Assembly (NCBI RefSeq): GCF_000411295.1
Contig: NZ_KE150421.1
Coordinates: 1,672,632-1,736,631 of the forward strand
From: Paenisporosarcina sp. HGH0030
GTDB lineage: Bacteria > Bacillota > Bacilli > Bacillales_A > Planococcaceae
DNA length: 64,000 nucleotides
Direction: 5' to 3'
Below are positions 24,645 to 34,176 of this stretch, in pieces; position 1 is the stretch's first letter; each line of letters opens with the position of its first letter. The notes under the pieces are model-generated. The model ran no database searches. It was given only the letters and a program-made list of their open reading frames with translations, and was not told where the DNA came from. The position numbers and the translations under genes are program-made.

Positions 24645-24670
24645 AGCGACCGAAAAATCATTCGGCCGCT
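24645..24670 (-). repeat. Diverged palindrome, probable terminator of the 24720 gene
   Basis: AGCGACCGAA, loop AAATCA, TTCGGCCGCT. The arms match the GATGCAAT palindrome family, but the loop differs and is two bases shorter. It lies 50 bp past the stop codon of the 24720 gene. Confidence 0.6.
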
Positions 24671-24719
24671 CATAATTTTTTTATTTAAATGCTGCTGAAT
24701 TGAAACGGATCAATCATCT

Positions 24720-25388
24720 TCAATTCGTATATAATTTTTTTAGCTGTTCCAATCTTTGTTTTATATTCATCGTGCGGATTCTTTTTAATGGATTTTGGCG
24801 TTGCCCCTTTGAAACGAGATACACCCATGCAATTAAAGAAACAGTACCAATTAAATAACCAAGAAAAACCAATGTCGCTTTCAACATTATCCAATAGCCC
24901 GTCTTCCAATTTACCTCGATTAAAGTTTTTCCTGTATATCCTTCAATCACCTGTGGACCAAATGTAAACATGGCTAAGAATGCACCGGCTAAAACTAATA
25001 TGAAGCTCCAAATCTTATACGGTTTATACCAGCCAATCCCTAGCATCAGCACAGAAAGGCCCAACGATAGTAATCCGTAACCGCGAAATGACTCCAGAAA
25101 AGGATTCAGGACAAACGACAAGACCAGTACAAACATAATAAAGAGGACTGGAATTGACATGACTGCTGTATATCCGAAAACTTCGAAAATTGATCGAATG
25201 AAACTGTTACGTTCAATGTTATCAATTTCCTGTACTCGATCTCGCTTCTTCGAATTAAAGATTTTCTTTGTTTTCATTTTCCGGTAATATTCCACTGTTT
25301 GATTAAATCGCTCAGTTAAATTAAGGTTTTTCACTCCACTTATAAATGACCGTATAAATTGCTGAGAATATTTTTTTGCAAAGTTCAT
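24720..25388 (-). CDS. Four-to-five-pass membrane protein of unknown function
   Basis: 222 residues: a basic N-terminal helical segment (about 1-70), then hydrophobic segments at about 72-95, 102-118, 124-142 and 168-190, and a basic C-terminal tail. Ribosome site GGAGG before ATG. No family recognised. It lies between the lipase-like gene and an A/T-rich gap, without obvious operon partner. Confidence 0.7.
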   Translation of the reverse strand: MNFAKKYSQQFIRSFISGVKNLNLTERFNQTVEYYRKMKTKKIFNSKKRDRVQEIDNIERNSFIRSIFEVFGYTAVMSIPVLFIMFVLVLSFVLNPFLESFRGYGLLSLGLSVLMLGIGWYKPYKIWSFILVLAGAFLAMFTFGPQVIEGYTGKTLIEVNWKTGYWIMLKATLVFLGYLIGTVSLIAWVYLVSKGQRQNPLKRIRTMNIKQRLEQLKKLYTN

Positions 25389-25687
25389 GGGAAAACCTCC
25401 ATCATTTTACAATTAATATCTACAGTCTACGATTCAAGGTGCTTGTTTTATACCTAGTATTATCATTAAAGTAAGCTCTTCTAGAAAACAAAATTAATTT
25501 CTCAGCCGATATGACAACAAAAAAGCTCGTAGAAAATTAAAAATAACTGTCCAACTCATATTTATTACATAATTCATTTATTGATAAAAATTAACATAAT
25601 TGAATTGTAGCAATTAATCAAAAATCTATTAGTAATAAATTCCCACCTCATATATAATAATAATTGTTTGAATTGGAGGAAATTTTC
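25389..25687. other. A/T-rich gap between divergent genes
   Basis: No gene seen. The right half is extremely A/T-rich (from about 25520) and continues into the low-GC gene at 25688, so gap and gene may have arrived together. Confidence 0.4.
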
Positions 25688-26296
25688 ATGAAAATAGACC
25701 CTAGAATTATTAATTTTTTAAAAAAAGAAGAAGCGCAAAAAGCCTTATGGAAGGTGGGGGTAGAAGTTTTTCCTGATGTGGTCAAAGGGATTCCCTCTTT
25801 TGCAAAAGGTAGTGCTAGTAAGGTGAAAAATACCATTATTTTAGGAAAGGATAAAGTAAATGAAGGTTATGAAGCTTTAAATCATGAAAAATTATTTTAT
25901 AAAAAAATTAAAGATAAAGTTATTCCCTTTCCTTCAAATTACACCAGAGTTGATTTAAAAGATTTTTTGAGTCAATCTTCTATCTATTTAAAGCAAAAAA
26001 ATATTAAACCAGAGAAAAAAACCTTACAAAAGAAATTTGATGAGTATCATACACTACATAGTTTACTCGATGAAACAATTCAAAATAAAGATTATGAAGA
26101 GTATATTAAGATTTATATAGGTAAAATTGAGGGTAACTATTTTATTGAAAGTGAAACCTTAAAGAACGATTTTATTAGTGTAAAACATGATTATAGGAAA
26201 GTTATCAGTTTCCTTTATAATGTTATTGATGGAAAAAAGAGTGAAATGGATATTATGAAAGAATTATCAAAAGAAAAACCTGTAACTAACATTTAA
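25688..26296 (+). CDS. Low-GC orphan protein of unknown function
   Basis: 202 residues, no signal peptide or membrane segment, Lys-rich and mostly helical (IINFLKKEEAQKALW, KKTLQKKFDEYHTLHSLLD). Strong ribosome site TTGGAGGAAATTTTC before ATG. Its A/T-biased codons (AAA, TTT, ATT nearly throughout) are clearly unlike the flanking genes, which suggests horizontal acquisition. No partner gene on the same strand. I do not recognise the family. Confidence 0.65.
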   Translation: MKIDPRIINFLKKEEAQKALWKVGVEVFPDVVKGIPSFAKGSASKVKNTIILGKDKVNEGYEALNHEKLFYKKIKDKVIPFPSNYTRVDLKDFLSQSSIYLKQKNIKPEKKTLQKKFDEYHTLHSLLDETIQNKDYEEYIKIYIGKIEGNYFIESETLKNDFISVKHDYRKVISFLYNVIDGKKSEMDIMKELSKEKPVTNI

Positions 26297-26390
26297 ATTA
26301 TGCATATCTATATATGAAGTATCGATACCCAAAGCGGCTCTGTACATACATCTTCTTCCCTCTTGTGATGAACCTTGGATATGATTCTAT

Positions 26391-26427
26391 AAAAAACACA
26401 TCCAATCAACGGACTGGATGTGTTTTT
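26391..26427 (-). terminator. Terminator of the amylopullulanase gene
   Basis: AAAAACACATCCA and TGGATGTGTTTTT arms around a 10-nt loop; bidirectional in form, about 40 bp past the amylopullulanase stop codon. Confidence 0.85.
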
Positions 26428-26468
26428 GGTCTTTGATATAATATTCCCTCAGATATCATTCGGGATTA

Positions 26469-29400
26469 CTAATTCATCAAATTACTAACCTCCAAAAACC
26501 TCGCCAAAATCTTAGCCATTTGATCACGCTTCGTGAAGCCATTCGGATCAAACGTACCGTTACTCTTACCATCCATGATTCCAGCTTGGTAAACGTTTTC
26601 GATTCCTACTCTAGACCAGTCTGTCATTTGGTTGGCATCTTTGAAGTCTGCTAGTTTTTTAGCATGGTCTAATTTTGCAAAATCGAAGTTCAGGAATTTT
26701 AGCTCCATTGCTCTTGAAATCATGACGGCTGCTTGTGTGCGTGTAAGTTTTTCGTATGGAGCGAATGTTCCGTCGTGTTTTCCGTTAATGATTCCGTATT
26801 GAACGGCTGCCATTAGTTCTCCATTGGCATTGAACCATTCTGTTCCTTTTACATCTGAGAAGCGTTTGTCATACGCTTTTGCCGGAAGTCCTAGTGCACG
26901 AACCAATAATACGGTGAATTCGGCGCGGGAAATTTCTTCTGCTGGTGCGTAAGTTCCGTCTGCTTTCCCTTTGATGATGTATTTTGACGCGAGTTTTTCA
27001 ATCGAGTCTTCTGCCCAGTTGATGTTGTTCACATCCGGGAATATCTGGTTGTTTTCAACAATCGCATACGTTGAGTTTGTCAGTGACTTCACTGTTGCGA
27101 TTTTGCCATTAAAGACAGTTGGAAGTGAAGTGAACGTTCCATCTTGATTGAATTTCACTGCGACCATAGTTTTCGGATTGAATTCTTTATCGCCGACAAT
27201 TTCTCGTTCAACAAATGAACCATATGCTGTGATTGTCACTTTCTTATCTCCAGCAACTGCTTCGACGTGGAATTCAATTGTATTGGATACAATCTTCGCT
27301 TTAGTCGAAGGAGATTTGACTACATTCACAGATACCGTGATTTGGACATCACTTTCAGCAACCCCTAGCTTTTTAGCTAAGTCTGCGACATTAATTTCTG
27401 ATGCAGGTAGCTTGTAGGTTGCTTCATCAGTTTGAATCTCGATCATTGCCTGTTTGTTTTTCTTTAACGCTTCTTTAAATAAACTGCCAGGAACCTGTAC
27501 TTTCACCGTTTCTCCAGTAGCCGGTTTTTCTAACTTAAGCGCTACGACAAATTTCTCAGGTGTGATTGCATTAACAATCTCACTTACTTTTCCAGGAATA
27601 ATTTTAGTCACGACTTCAATCATTCCAGAAGGATTTTTCTCTTTCACTACTTCTGCTGCTTGAGGTGGAAGCACGATTGTGTTCGGTTTTCCATTTGCAG
27701 GTGGTTGATACCCATCGTTCCCATTGTTCTTCGGTTCTTCTGTAGCCTTTCGATCCAGTTTGATTACAACTGTTGTTAATGGATCAATCGTCATGGTTTG
27801 GTTCGATAAGCTAAATCCTGATTTTTTCGATACGGGATGTGTTCCCGCTTCATCATTGTCTACTAGGACTACACCACCAGTGAAATCATAATCTCCTAAT
27901 GTTAACGTACGAGCTTTATTGTCAGCATTTACAAATACGTAGTAGTTGCCTGTTTTATCAGTTGAGATATTTTCGTATGCAATAACTAAATCGGAATCTT
28001 TCATCTCAGGGAAATCAAGTAGCGATACGTTTGTATCTACTAGCGCTTTTTCACCTAAACGGAAAGCATTGGTTGATTTTCTTAAATCAATTAAGCCTTT
28101 CGTGTAAGCATTTGTTGTTGTATTGACTGCAAATTCTTTCTTGTTCGTTGCTTTTTGCCAATCAAATTTATTGATGGCATCTGAAGAGTCATAGGAATCA
28201 TGGACGAAATAGCCAAATGTGTTCCCATCCATATCTTTCAATTCATGATATTTCTGTTCAGGTACCCCTTCACCTAACCATTGTTTCGTTCTGCCATATT
28301 CCTGCCCTGCATGAAGGAAAGCAGTGCCTTGTGATGTTAAAATCAAGGAGTTTCCGATACGGATTCGTTTATGAATCTCCAAGTCATTTTCAGGAATTGC
28401 CGGATCCTTTTTAATGGACTGGGCAATGACATCATATAAAGGCAAGTTGTCGTGCGCTTCGATGTACTGTACCATATCGCCCGGATCATCATCAGCCGTA
28501 TTGGAAGGCTGTCCTTTAATATTGTTGAAAATCGTATCAATATTTCTTGCGCCACCTGTAATGAATCTAGGCTCACCTTCTGAACCGAAACCAGATTTCA
28601 ATTCATTGCGGATTTCGTCAGAGAATACACCAACGTCATCTGTTTTATCCATCCAATCCTGGTCTGCACCCATTCCTGCAAGTGCTGGATCAGCCAAATG
28701 ACCAGCAAATGTTCTCCAGCCTTCTCCAATAAATAAAGCATCAGGATTAACAGAAGCTGCTACGTCATACGCTTTTTGAATAGATGAATACGTTGCGTCA
28801 CCCATCATATCAAAACGCATACCGTCAATTTTGTATTCGTCAAACCAATATTTCACTGAATCAACCATTAGTTTTTCAGCCATTGTGTGACTCGTTGCCA
28901 AATTGTTACCAAAGCCACCAAGGAAGTTACCTTTAGCATCCTGGTACGCATAGTAATTTGGAACAATGTCATTTAACATGCTGGCTTTTGCCATATGCGT
29001 GTATACGACGTCAAATACAACACCCATATCCGCATCATGAATGGCATCAATTAATTCTTTCAACTCTTTCACTCGCAGTTCAGCGTCTTTCGGATTCTCT
29101 GAATAGGCACCATCTGGTGAGAAGTAACTGTGAGGGTCATAACCCCAGTTGTATTCATTGCCACCCGCTGAGTAGTCAAGCTCGCGTTCGCCCATCTTCG
29201 TTTCATCACCATAATACCAAGCCATGACAGGAAGTAATTGAACATGTGTAACACCTAGAGATTTAATGTAATCAAGCTTGTCGATAAATCCTTTATACGA
29301 GCCCCACCTTGATTTTAAATCCTTTTCAATCGAAGGATCTGACGTAAAGTCACGTACGTGAACTTCGTAAATCACGGCATCTTCGCGTTTTTCATACCCA

Positions 29401-32400
29401 TCAATTGAAGCATGACCGAAACCTTTAGGGTTCGTGCCGCTTAAGTCGACAATCGCTGCTTTCCCGACCGTATCACCGTCTGGTCCAGCATCACCTTCTG
29501 TATTCACCGTAAAGGCTGCCATGGATTTGGCATAAGGGTCCAATACTGTTTTCATTACGCCATCATTTGTTACTTCGTATTGATAATAGTAGCCATTAAG
29601 ATCAGATACACCCAGATCACTTGGGTTGATGTCTTTCGACCAGACACCTTGTTCGCCGAGCGTTAACTCTACAGTGTCAATTGGAGCTGTCGCATCTTCT
29701 TTATCGAAGAAGTTCGCCACTACTTTACTTGCTTTAGGCGCCCATAATTTCAATGTGGCACTTCCATTTTTGTACGTTGCACCTAGATCATTTCCATCAT
29801 AAGCATACAGCTTATCAAGCATTCTCCAGCCTGTAGATGCTGAAACGGTTCTGCCTGAATACGTAATCGACAATGGAAGTTTATCTAAGTTCAGTGTTGC
29901 TGTTACTTCAACTGTTGTTGCTCCAGTAATTTCAATGCTTTCAATCGAAACATCTGCTCCATCAACATCTTTAATGGCCAAATCATCTTTCAGTTTTTCT
30001 GATGTTAATCCGTCTGTCATCGTGAATCCTAATAAAATCGTATCTTCAGAGATCACTTCACCCGATACAATGCCCGATGCCACTTCTCCATAAGGGGAAA
30101 TGTAGACGTTATTATCACCTTGTTTAATCCATAAGTGATTATACTTATCCAATAAATTGAATGATTTATCTCCTGCATCTTTTTCTTGCGTCTGTTGATT
30201 GACGATGAGGAAGCCTATATCCTTCGCGCCTTCTTTCAGCTCGATATCCGCATATGCACCATAACGATCTGTCCCGTCTAAATCAACTGCACCAGTTGGC
30301 CAACCGTCAGAAGGAGCTGCTGTATCGCCCCAGTTCCAAATACCAAGGTTTTCGTAGTCAGCATTTTCACGCGTGTAATGAATGCGGACCGTATTTGCAG
30401 GCAAATTAACCGGTTCGTACGTGTACACTTTATCTGAACCTTGCTTAATCCATATTTCGTTCATCTCAGGTTGAGAAATCGTAAAGCCTTTGTCTCCGCC
30501 ATCTTTGCCGGCGTCGCCTTTTGTTATATCCATTACAAGGAAGCCGATATTTTTCGCACCGTTAGCCAGTGGTACGTCAATGTAAGCACCATAGCTATCC
30601 GTTTTTTCAAACATCGTTGCACCCACTGGCCAGTTAGCCGAAGGTGAAGCGACATCATTCCACAGCCATGCACCATAGTTTTCGTACACATTGTCTTGTC
30701 GGTTGTAATGAATTCGAATCGTGTTATCAGGAATTGGTTCTACTTCAGGGTTACCGTCACCCGTAGCAACCGCACCTATAATATTTCCATCTTCAACTGT
30801 TAATAAAACCGTACCGCCGTCAGCTTTTGATGGAAGTGATAAGTTAATTTCTCCTGCTTCGTTTGCTTCGTAAACTTCGCCTGAATAATAATCAGTCACT
30901 ACAGCATCCGCCGAATCAACTGTTAACGTCACATCTTTCGCTTCTTCAGCGACGTTCAATCCCACGTATACTGATTGATCTTGATAGTCACGAGAGAATA
31001 ATAGAAACTTATCTTTATCGGATCCGCCTACAAATGTTCTTTCGCCTTTCGCAAACACTTTTGAATGCTCACTTCTGAAGTTAAGAATCTTTGTGTAGTG
31101 TTCCAATACATCATTGTTTTCCACTTGATCCCACACAAAGTTATAGCGGTTATCATATTGCGGGTAGTTGTTGGCTCCACTTAATCCAAGCTCTTCCCCG
31201 TAATAAATGACTGGCTGCCCTTTCGCTGTTGCCTGCAAAGATGCCGCAACTTTCAACTTGCCTTCATCGCCACCTAGTGAATGAAGGAATCCGTCTTCAT
31301 CGTGGCTACTTAAAAACTGGCCTAATGTTGCGGCATTGTCGATTTTTCCGTTGCGATCAACAAGCGATTCATTTGCTGCTTTCAATTGACCATTTACAAA
31401 GTTTCGCGCTGTATTTTTAAACTCAAAATCAAGTAATGAATCCATCGTGCCTGTGTTCAGGTAGCCGAGGTTATTATTAACGTTTGCACCCCAAGCTTCA
31501 CCAATCATCTTAAACTCAGGCTTTTTGTCCGTTAAAGCATTTTTAAACTTCATCCAAGTAGCATCTTCCACATGCTTGACGGTATCTACACGGAAGTAGT
31601 CAATTGTGTTTCCATTTGCTGTAGTTGCTTGCTCAATCCAACTCGTTTGCCAATCAATGATTTGTTGACGAACTGCAGGGTCTTCCGTCTTAATGTCAGG
31701 AAGTCCAGCCAATTCACCAACAACCTCATCCGTTCCAACGTCAGCTCCTTGACGGACGATATCACTAAAATTCGCACGCTCTTCGTCTGTCGGGAAACCT
31801 GCAGGCTTGTTTGCCATAGCTCCATCAATTTCTTTCAAGCCATAGCCGGTATGATTCACTACGACATCCACCATGATTTTCATATCACGGGCATGCGCTG
31901 CATCAATCAGTTCGTGGAAGTCTTCCATCGTTCCAAAGTGCGGATTCAATTTCCCAAAGTCACTTGCCCAGTAGCCATGATAGCCGTAATATGGATCAAC
32001 AGATGACCCATTTGTTTCGACAGAACGGACATCATATTTGATGTTTTCTACAATTGGACTAATCCAAATCGTATTCACACCGAGATCATCAAGATAATCC
32101 AATTTAGACGTAATCCCTTTTAAATCCCCACCTTGGTACGTTCCACGTTTAGAAGTATCATAGTTCAAATCGTAAGGGTCATTGTTCGATTCATCACCAT
32201 CAAAGAATCGATCTGTTAACATAAAGTAAATCACAGACTCGTCCCAATCAAAATCAGACGTTCCTGTCGATTGTCTCGTTTTCACTTCAACTTCCGCTGT
32301 TCCTTCATACGTGTTTCCATAAGAATCAACGACTGTTAAAGGAATCGTTTTGATGCCAACAGTTGTGTCGTCGTCTACTGCAATCGCAATCTCTTTTAAA

Positions 32401-33311
32401 GATGGATCAATCTCAAGGTTAGCTGATCCACCTAAAGAAGAAGCATCTGCGGAGATTTTGCTGATTTTCACATCGTCTGTTAGACCTTGAATATCAACAG
32501 TTAAGACAGCATTTTGATTATAATCAATCGCTACAGGTTCTACTGATCCTGAAACCGTCAAGTCAGCTTTCTTGAAGTCAATTGTTGAAACTCCGTCTGT
32601 TGTATTGTAAGGATCAGTTACTTCTGTTGTAATACCACCTTTTGTTACAAGGAATGAGTATGAGGTTTTACCATTTGGAATGTTGTCGTATGAGAATACA
32701 AATCTCTCATTTTCAGGTTCATATGTCATTTCATTCGTTTGGCCATTAAACTTTAACTCTACTTTTTCAATCGTGTCCATGTCGTCACTAGCGAAAAGGG
32801 CTTTGTCCCGGTAATAGAAAGTTGCGTCCCCTTTATCAATGACTGGAGCCGAACCATCCGGAACGATGCGAATTTGCTCGACACCGCTAGTAATATAAGC
32901 CTTTGTCAGTGAGTCGTTCTTATTCACTTGAATAAAACGATCCCCAAACTCTTTTTGAGCAGTATCCCAGTTATCAGTACTACGAAGAACAAATCCAAAT
33001 TGCTTCATTTCAGGAGCAACCGCAATATTAACTGATGCCACCCCTCCTTCATACGATTCGAAATTGATTTGATCATTTTTAATGCCTGTATTCCATGCCC
33101 AAATATTCCAGGTACCATAGTTTTGATCTTCGCGAATATAAGTGAATCGTACATGACGATTCGAAGAGTCCGTTAATTCATTTACACCTGTCTCTGTTGA
33201 ACTCGTGGCATGTGCCTGTTGAGCTGGTATAAATGGTAGCCATAAGCTCAAAACCAGTACTGAAACGATAAACATATTTAGTTTGCGTTTAACATCTATT
33301 GCAATTCTCAC
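26469..33311 (-). CDS. Cell-wall-bound bifunctional amylopullulanase (two GH13 domains, SLH anchors)
   Basis: 2280 residues. In order: signal peptide ending QQAHA; a CBM41-like starch-binding module (about 45-150); an X25/Ig-like region (about 155-345); an alpha-amylase GH13 domain (about 355-800; VDVVVNHTG, YFRVDTVKHV with nucleophile Asp about 574, MIGEAWG, SSHDEDGF); two CBM41 modules (about 860-960 and 973-1070; TIRIHYNRQ and TVRIHYTRE); a CBM48-like module (about 1175); a type I pullulanase GH13 domain (about 1300-1700; YNWGYDP, GMRFDMMGD, IGEGWRT, YIEAHDN); a beta-sandwich; and three SLH modules (about 2090-2275). It should hydrolyse alpha-1,4 and alpha-1,6 bonds of starch outside the cell. 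The two-headed layout resembles alkaline amylopullulanase of Bacillus sp. KSM-1378. GTG start after AAGGAGG. Confidence 0.93.
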   Translation of the reverse strand: MRIAIDVKRKLNMFIVSVLVLSLWLPFIPAQQAHATSSTETGVNELTDSSNRHVRFTYIREDQNYGTWNIWAWNTGIKNDQINFESYEGGVASVNIAVAPEMKQFGFVLRSTDNWDTAQKEFGDRFIQVNKNDSLTKAYITSGVEQIRIVPDGSAPVIDKGDATFYYRDKALFASDDMDTIEKVELKFNGQTNEMTYEPENERFVFSYDNIPNGKTSYSFLVTKGGITTEVTDPYNTTDGVSTIDFKKADLTVSGSVEPVAIDYNQNAVLTVDIQGLTDDVKISKISADASSLGGSANLEIDPSLKEIAIAVDDDTTVGIKTIPLTVVDSYGNTYEGTAEVEVKTRQSTGTSDFDWDESVIYFMLTDRFFDGDESNNDPYDLNYDTSKRGTYQGGDLKGITSKLDYLDDLGVNTIWISPIVENIKYDVRSVETNGSSVDPYYGYHGYWASDFGKLNPHFGTMEDFHELIDAAHARDMKIMVDVVVNHTGYGLKEIDGAMANKPAGFPTDEERANFSDIVRQGADVGTDEVVGELAGLPDIKTEDPAVRQQIIDWQTSWIEQATTANGNTIDYFRVDTVKHVEDATWMKFKNALTDKKPEFKMIGEAWGANVNNNLGYLNTGTMDSLLDFEFKNTARNFVNGQLKAANESLVDRNGKIDNAATLGQFLSSHDEDGFLHSLGGDEGKLKVAASLQATAKGQPVIYYGEELGLSGANNYPQYDNRYNFVWDQVENNDVLEHYTKILNFRSEHSKVFAKGERTFVGGSDKDKFLLFSRDYQDQSVYVGLNVAEEAKDVTLTVDSADAVVTDYYSGEVYEANEAGEINLSLPSKADGGTVLLTVEDGNIIGAVATGDGNPEVEPIPDNTIRIHYNRQDNVYENYGAWLWNDVASPSANWPVGATMFEKTDSYGAYIDVPLANGAKNIGFLVMDITKGDAGKDGGDKGFTISQPEMNEIWIKQGSDKVYTYEPVNLPANTVRIHYTRENADYENLGIWNWGDTAAPSDGWPTGAVDLDGTDRYGAYADIELKEGAKDIGFLIVNQQTQEKDAGDKSFNLLDKYNHLWIKQGDNNVYISPYGEVASGIVSGEVISEDTILLGFTMTDGLTSEKLKDDLAIKDVDGADVSIESIEITGATTVEVTATLNLDKLPLSITYSGRTVSASTGWRMLDKLYAYDGNDLGATYKNGSATLKLWAPKASKVVANFFDKEDATAPIDTVELTLGEQGVWSKDINPSDLGVSDLNGYYYQYEVTNDGVMKTVLDPYAKSMAAFTVNTEGDAGPDGDTVGKAAIVDLSGTNPKGFGHASIDGYEKREDAVIYEVHVRDFTSDPSIEKDLKSRWGSYKGFIDKLDYIKSLGVTHVQLLPVMAWYYGDETKMGERELDYSAGGNEYNWGYDPHSYFSPDGAYSENPKDAELRVKELKELIDAIHDADMGVVFDVVYTHMAKASMLNDIVPNYYAYQDAKGNFLGGFGNNLATSHTMAEKLMVDSVKYWFDEYKIDGMRFDMMGDATYSSIQKAYDVAASVNPDALFIGEGWRTFAGHLADPALAGMGADQDWMDKTDDVGVFSDEIRNELKSGFGSEGEPRFITGGARNIDTIFNNIKGQPSNTADDDPGDMVQYIEAHDNLPLYDVIAQSIKKDPAIPENDLEIHKRIRIGNSLILTSQGTAFLHAGQEYGRTKQWLGEGVPEQKYHELKDMDGNTFGYFVHDSYDSSDAINKFDWQKATNKKEFAVNTTTNAYTKGLIDLRKSTNAFRLGEKALVDTNVSLLDFPEMKDSDLVIAYENISTDKTGNYYVFVNADNKARTLTLGDYDFTGGVVLVDNDEAGTHPVSKKSGFSLSNQTMTIDPLTTVVIKLDRKATEEPKNNGNDGYQPPANGKPNTIVLPPQAAEVVKEKNPSGMIEVVTKIIPGKVSEIVNAITPEKFVVALKLEKPATGETVKVQVPGSLFKEALKKNKQAMIEIQTDEATYKLPASEINVADLAKKLGVAESDVQITVSVNVVKSPSTKAKIVSNTIEFHVEAVAGDKKVTITAYGSFVEREIVGDKEFNPKTMVAVKFNQDGTFTSLPTVFNGKIATVKSLTNSTYAIVENNQIFPDVNNINWAEDSIEKLASKYIIKGKADGTYAPAEEISRAEFTVLLVRALGLPAKAYDKRFSDVKGTEWFNANGELMAAVQYGIINGKHDGTFAPYEKLTRTQAAVMISRAMELKFLNFDFAKLDHAKKLADFKDANQMTDWSRVGIENVYQAGIMDGKSNGTFDPNGFTKRDQMAKILARFLEVSNLMN

Positions 33312-33407
33312 TCAGCATTTCCTCCTTATTCTTTCGGTGTAATAGATTGATAGATTAATGCCAGTCCGCCTCCCTTTCTTGGTTAGATTTGAACCCACCA
33401 CTTGTTG

Positions 33408-33421
33408 CGAAATCGTTTGCA
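33408..33421 (-). promoter_or_regulatory. Candidate catabolite (cre-like) operator 1
   Basis: CGAAATCGTTTGCA matches the CcpA/LacI-type consensus TGWNANCGNTNNCA except at the first base. It lies about 100 bp before the amylopullulanase start codon. Confidence 0.4.
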
Positions 33422-33497
33422 CAAATAAATCAAAAGCACTTACAAATCACATTTGAAAGAAGGAGATTCTAGCTGAATTTATGCATTGATCAATATA

Positions 33498-33511
33498 TGC
33501 AAGCGTTTGCA
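33498..33511 (-). promoter_or_regulatory. Candidate cre-like or MalR-type operator 2
   Basis: TGCAAGCGTTTGCA is a near-perfect palindrome of the LacI-family type (one mismatch to cre), about 190 bp before the start codon. Two such sites ahead of a starch-degrading gene suggest control by CcpA or a maltose regulator. Confidence 0.5.
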
Positions 33512-33633
33512 ATACATGTAAAATTTTACTTTAAAACTAGGTAAACGGCAACTTAAAGTTAGAAGATTCAGAATAATGACTTGAGATTAGAGAGCTAAAT
33601 AAAGTGGCTGGCAATGACAATACCCCATTTAAG

Positions 33634-33690
33634 AAAAAGATGTCCTTCTCCTCCTTGACTTCAGTCACTGAGAAAAAGGACACCTTTTTA
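33634..33690 (-). terminator. Terminator copy of family C
   Basis: Arm AAAAAGATGTCCTTCTC pairs with GAGAAAAAGGACACCTTTTT; the loop holds TTGACTTCAGTCA. It is closely similar to the terminator at 37744-37795 and lies in the same position relative to the remnant at 33695. Confidence 0.75.
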
Positions 33691-33694
33691 TCGT

Positions 33695-33802
33695 TTATTC
33701 ATTAAATTTAAATCGTTCCGAAATAGTAGTTTCAATTATCGATTCATCGAGCTAAAATTTGGTGAATGCAAACACTTCTTCAGTTTCCACGAAATACGTT
33801 CT
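33695..33802 (-). pseudogene. Remnant of the C-terminus of an SLH-propeller paralogue
   Basis: Read on the minus strand this gives RTYFVETEEVFAFTKF, then TAG, then LDESIIETTISERFKFNE and a stop. The last residues of the intact protein at 37800 read VYVEETEELYAFTKFKLE and ESILLERFKLEE. The match runs to the same stop position and on into the same terminator, so this is a decayed 3' end of a second copy, with a Lys codon turned into a stop. Confidence 0.8.
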
Positions 33803-33833
33803 GGAACTCACTGTTTGAGCCTACTACTAGCCA

Positions 33834-33989
33834 TCAATCCAATAGCTTTCTCGCTTTATTTAACTTATTACTGTGCATTTCAATCTTATTGATAATCTCG
33901 TTCCTAAGGTTAGGACAGACAGCCCCATTTAACAACGCTTTCTGATAAAACAAACAACACCTGCGCCAAAACATTACCACGCGCATCAT
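33834..33989 (-). CDS. Possible 51-residue Cys/Lys-rich protein
   Basis: An open frame from ATG 33989 to TGA 33834 (RRCCLFYQKALLNGAVC, RNEIINKIEMHSNKLNKA). AGGGG touches the first ATG; GTG 33980 would have better spacing (9 nt). It overlaps nothing else and has protein-like composition, but no family is recognised and it may be a remnant like its neighbour at 33695. Confidence 0.3.
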   Translation of the reverse strand: MMRVVMFWRRCCLFYQKALLNGAVCPNLRNEIINKIEMHSNKLNKARKLLD

Positions 33990-34176
33990 CCCCTAATTCC
34001 GTATACATTGTAAATATCATAGAATAAATTCAGGAAATATTATGTGGTTAAATAGAATCGTTTTATCAATATAAAGTTATGTCCTTTGGATTAGGAGATA
34101 TGACTAAATAACCTACATGGACAATTTAAAGTTCTTCTCCCCACGGTTCGTCAAGTAGAATGTACTAGAGAGATGT
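33990..34176. other. Non-coding gap
   Basis: No gene or clear terminator seen between the possible small ORF and the SEC-C gene. Confidence 0.4.

Noticed and set aside
24685..24909. Second minus-strand frame within the 24720 membrane protein gene
   Set aside because: Lies entirely within or antisense-frame to a better gene with ribosome site and membrane segments; a frame shadow.
31572..32006. 144-codon plus-strand frame opposite the amylopullulanase
   Set aside because: Antisense shadow of the alpha-amylase catalytic domain.
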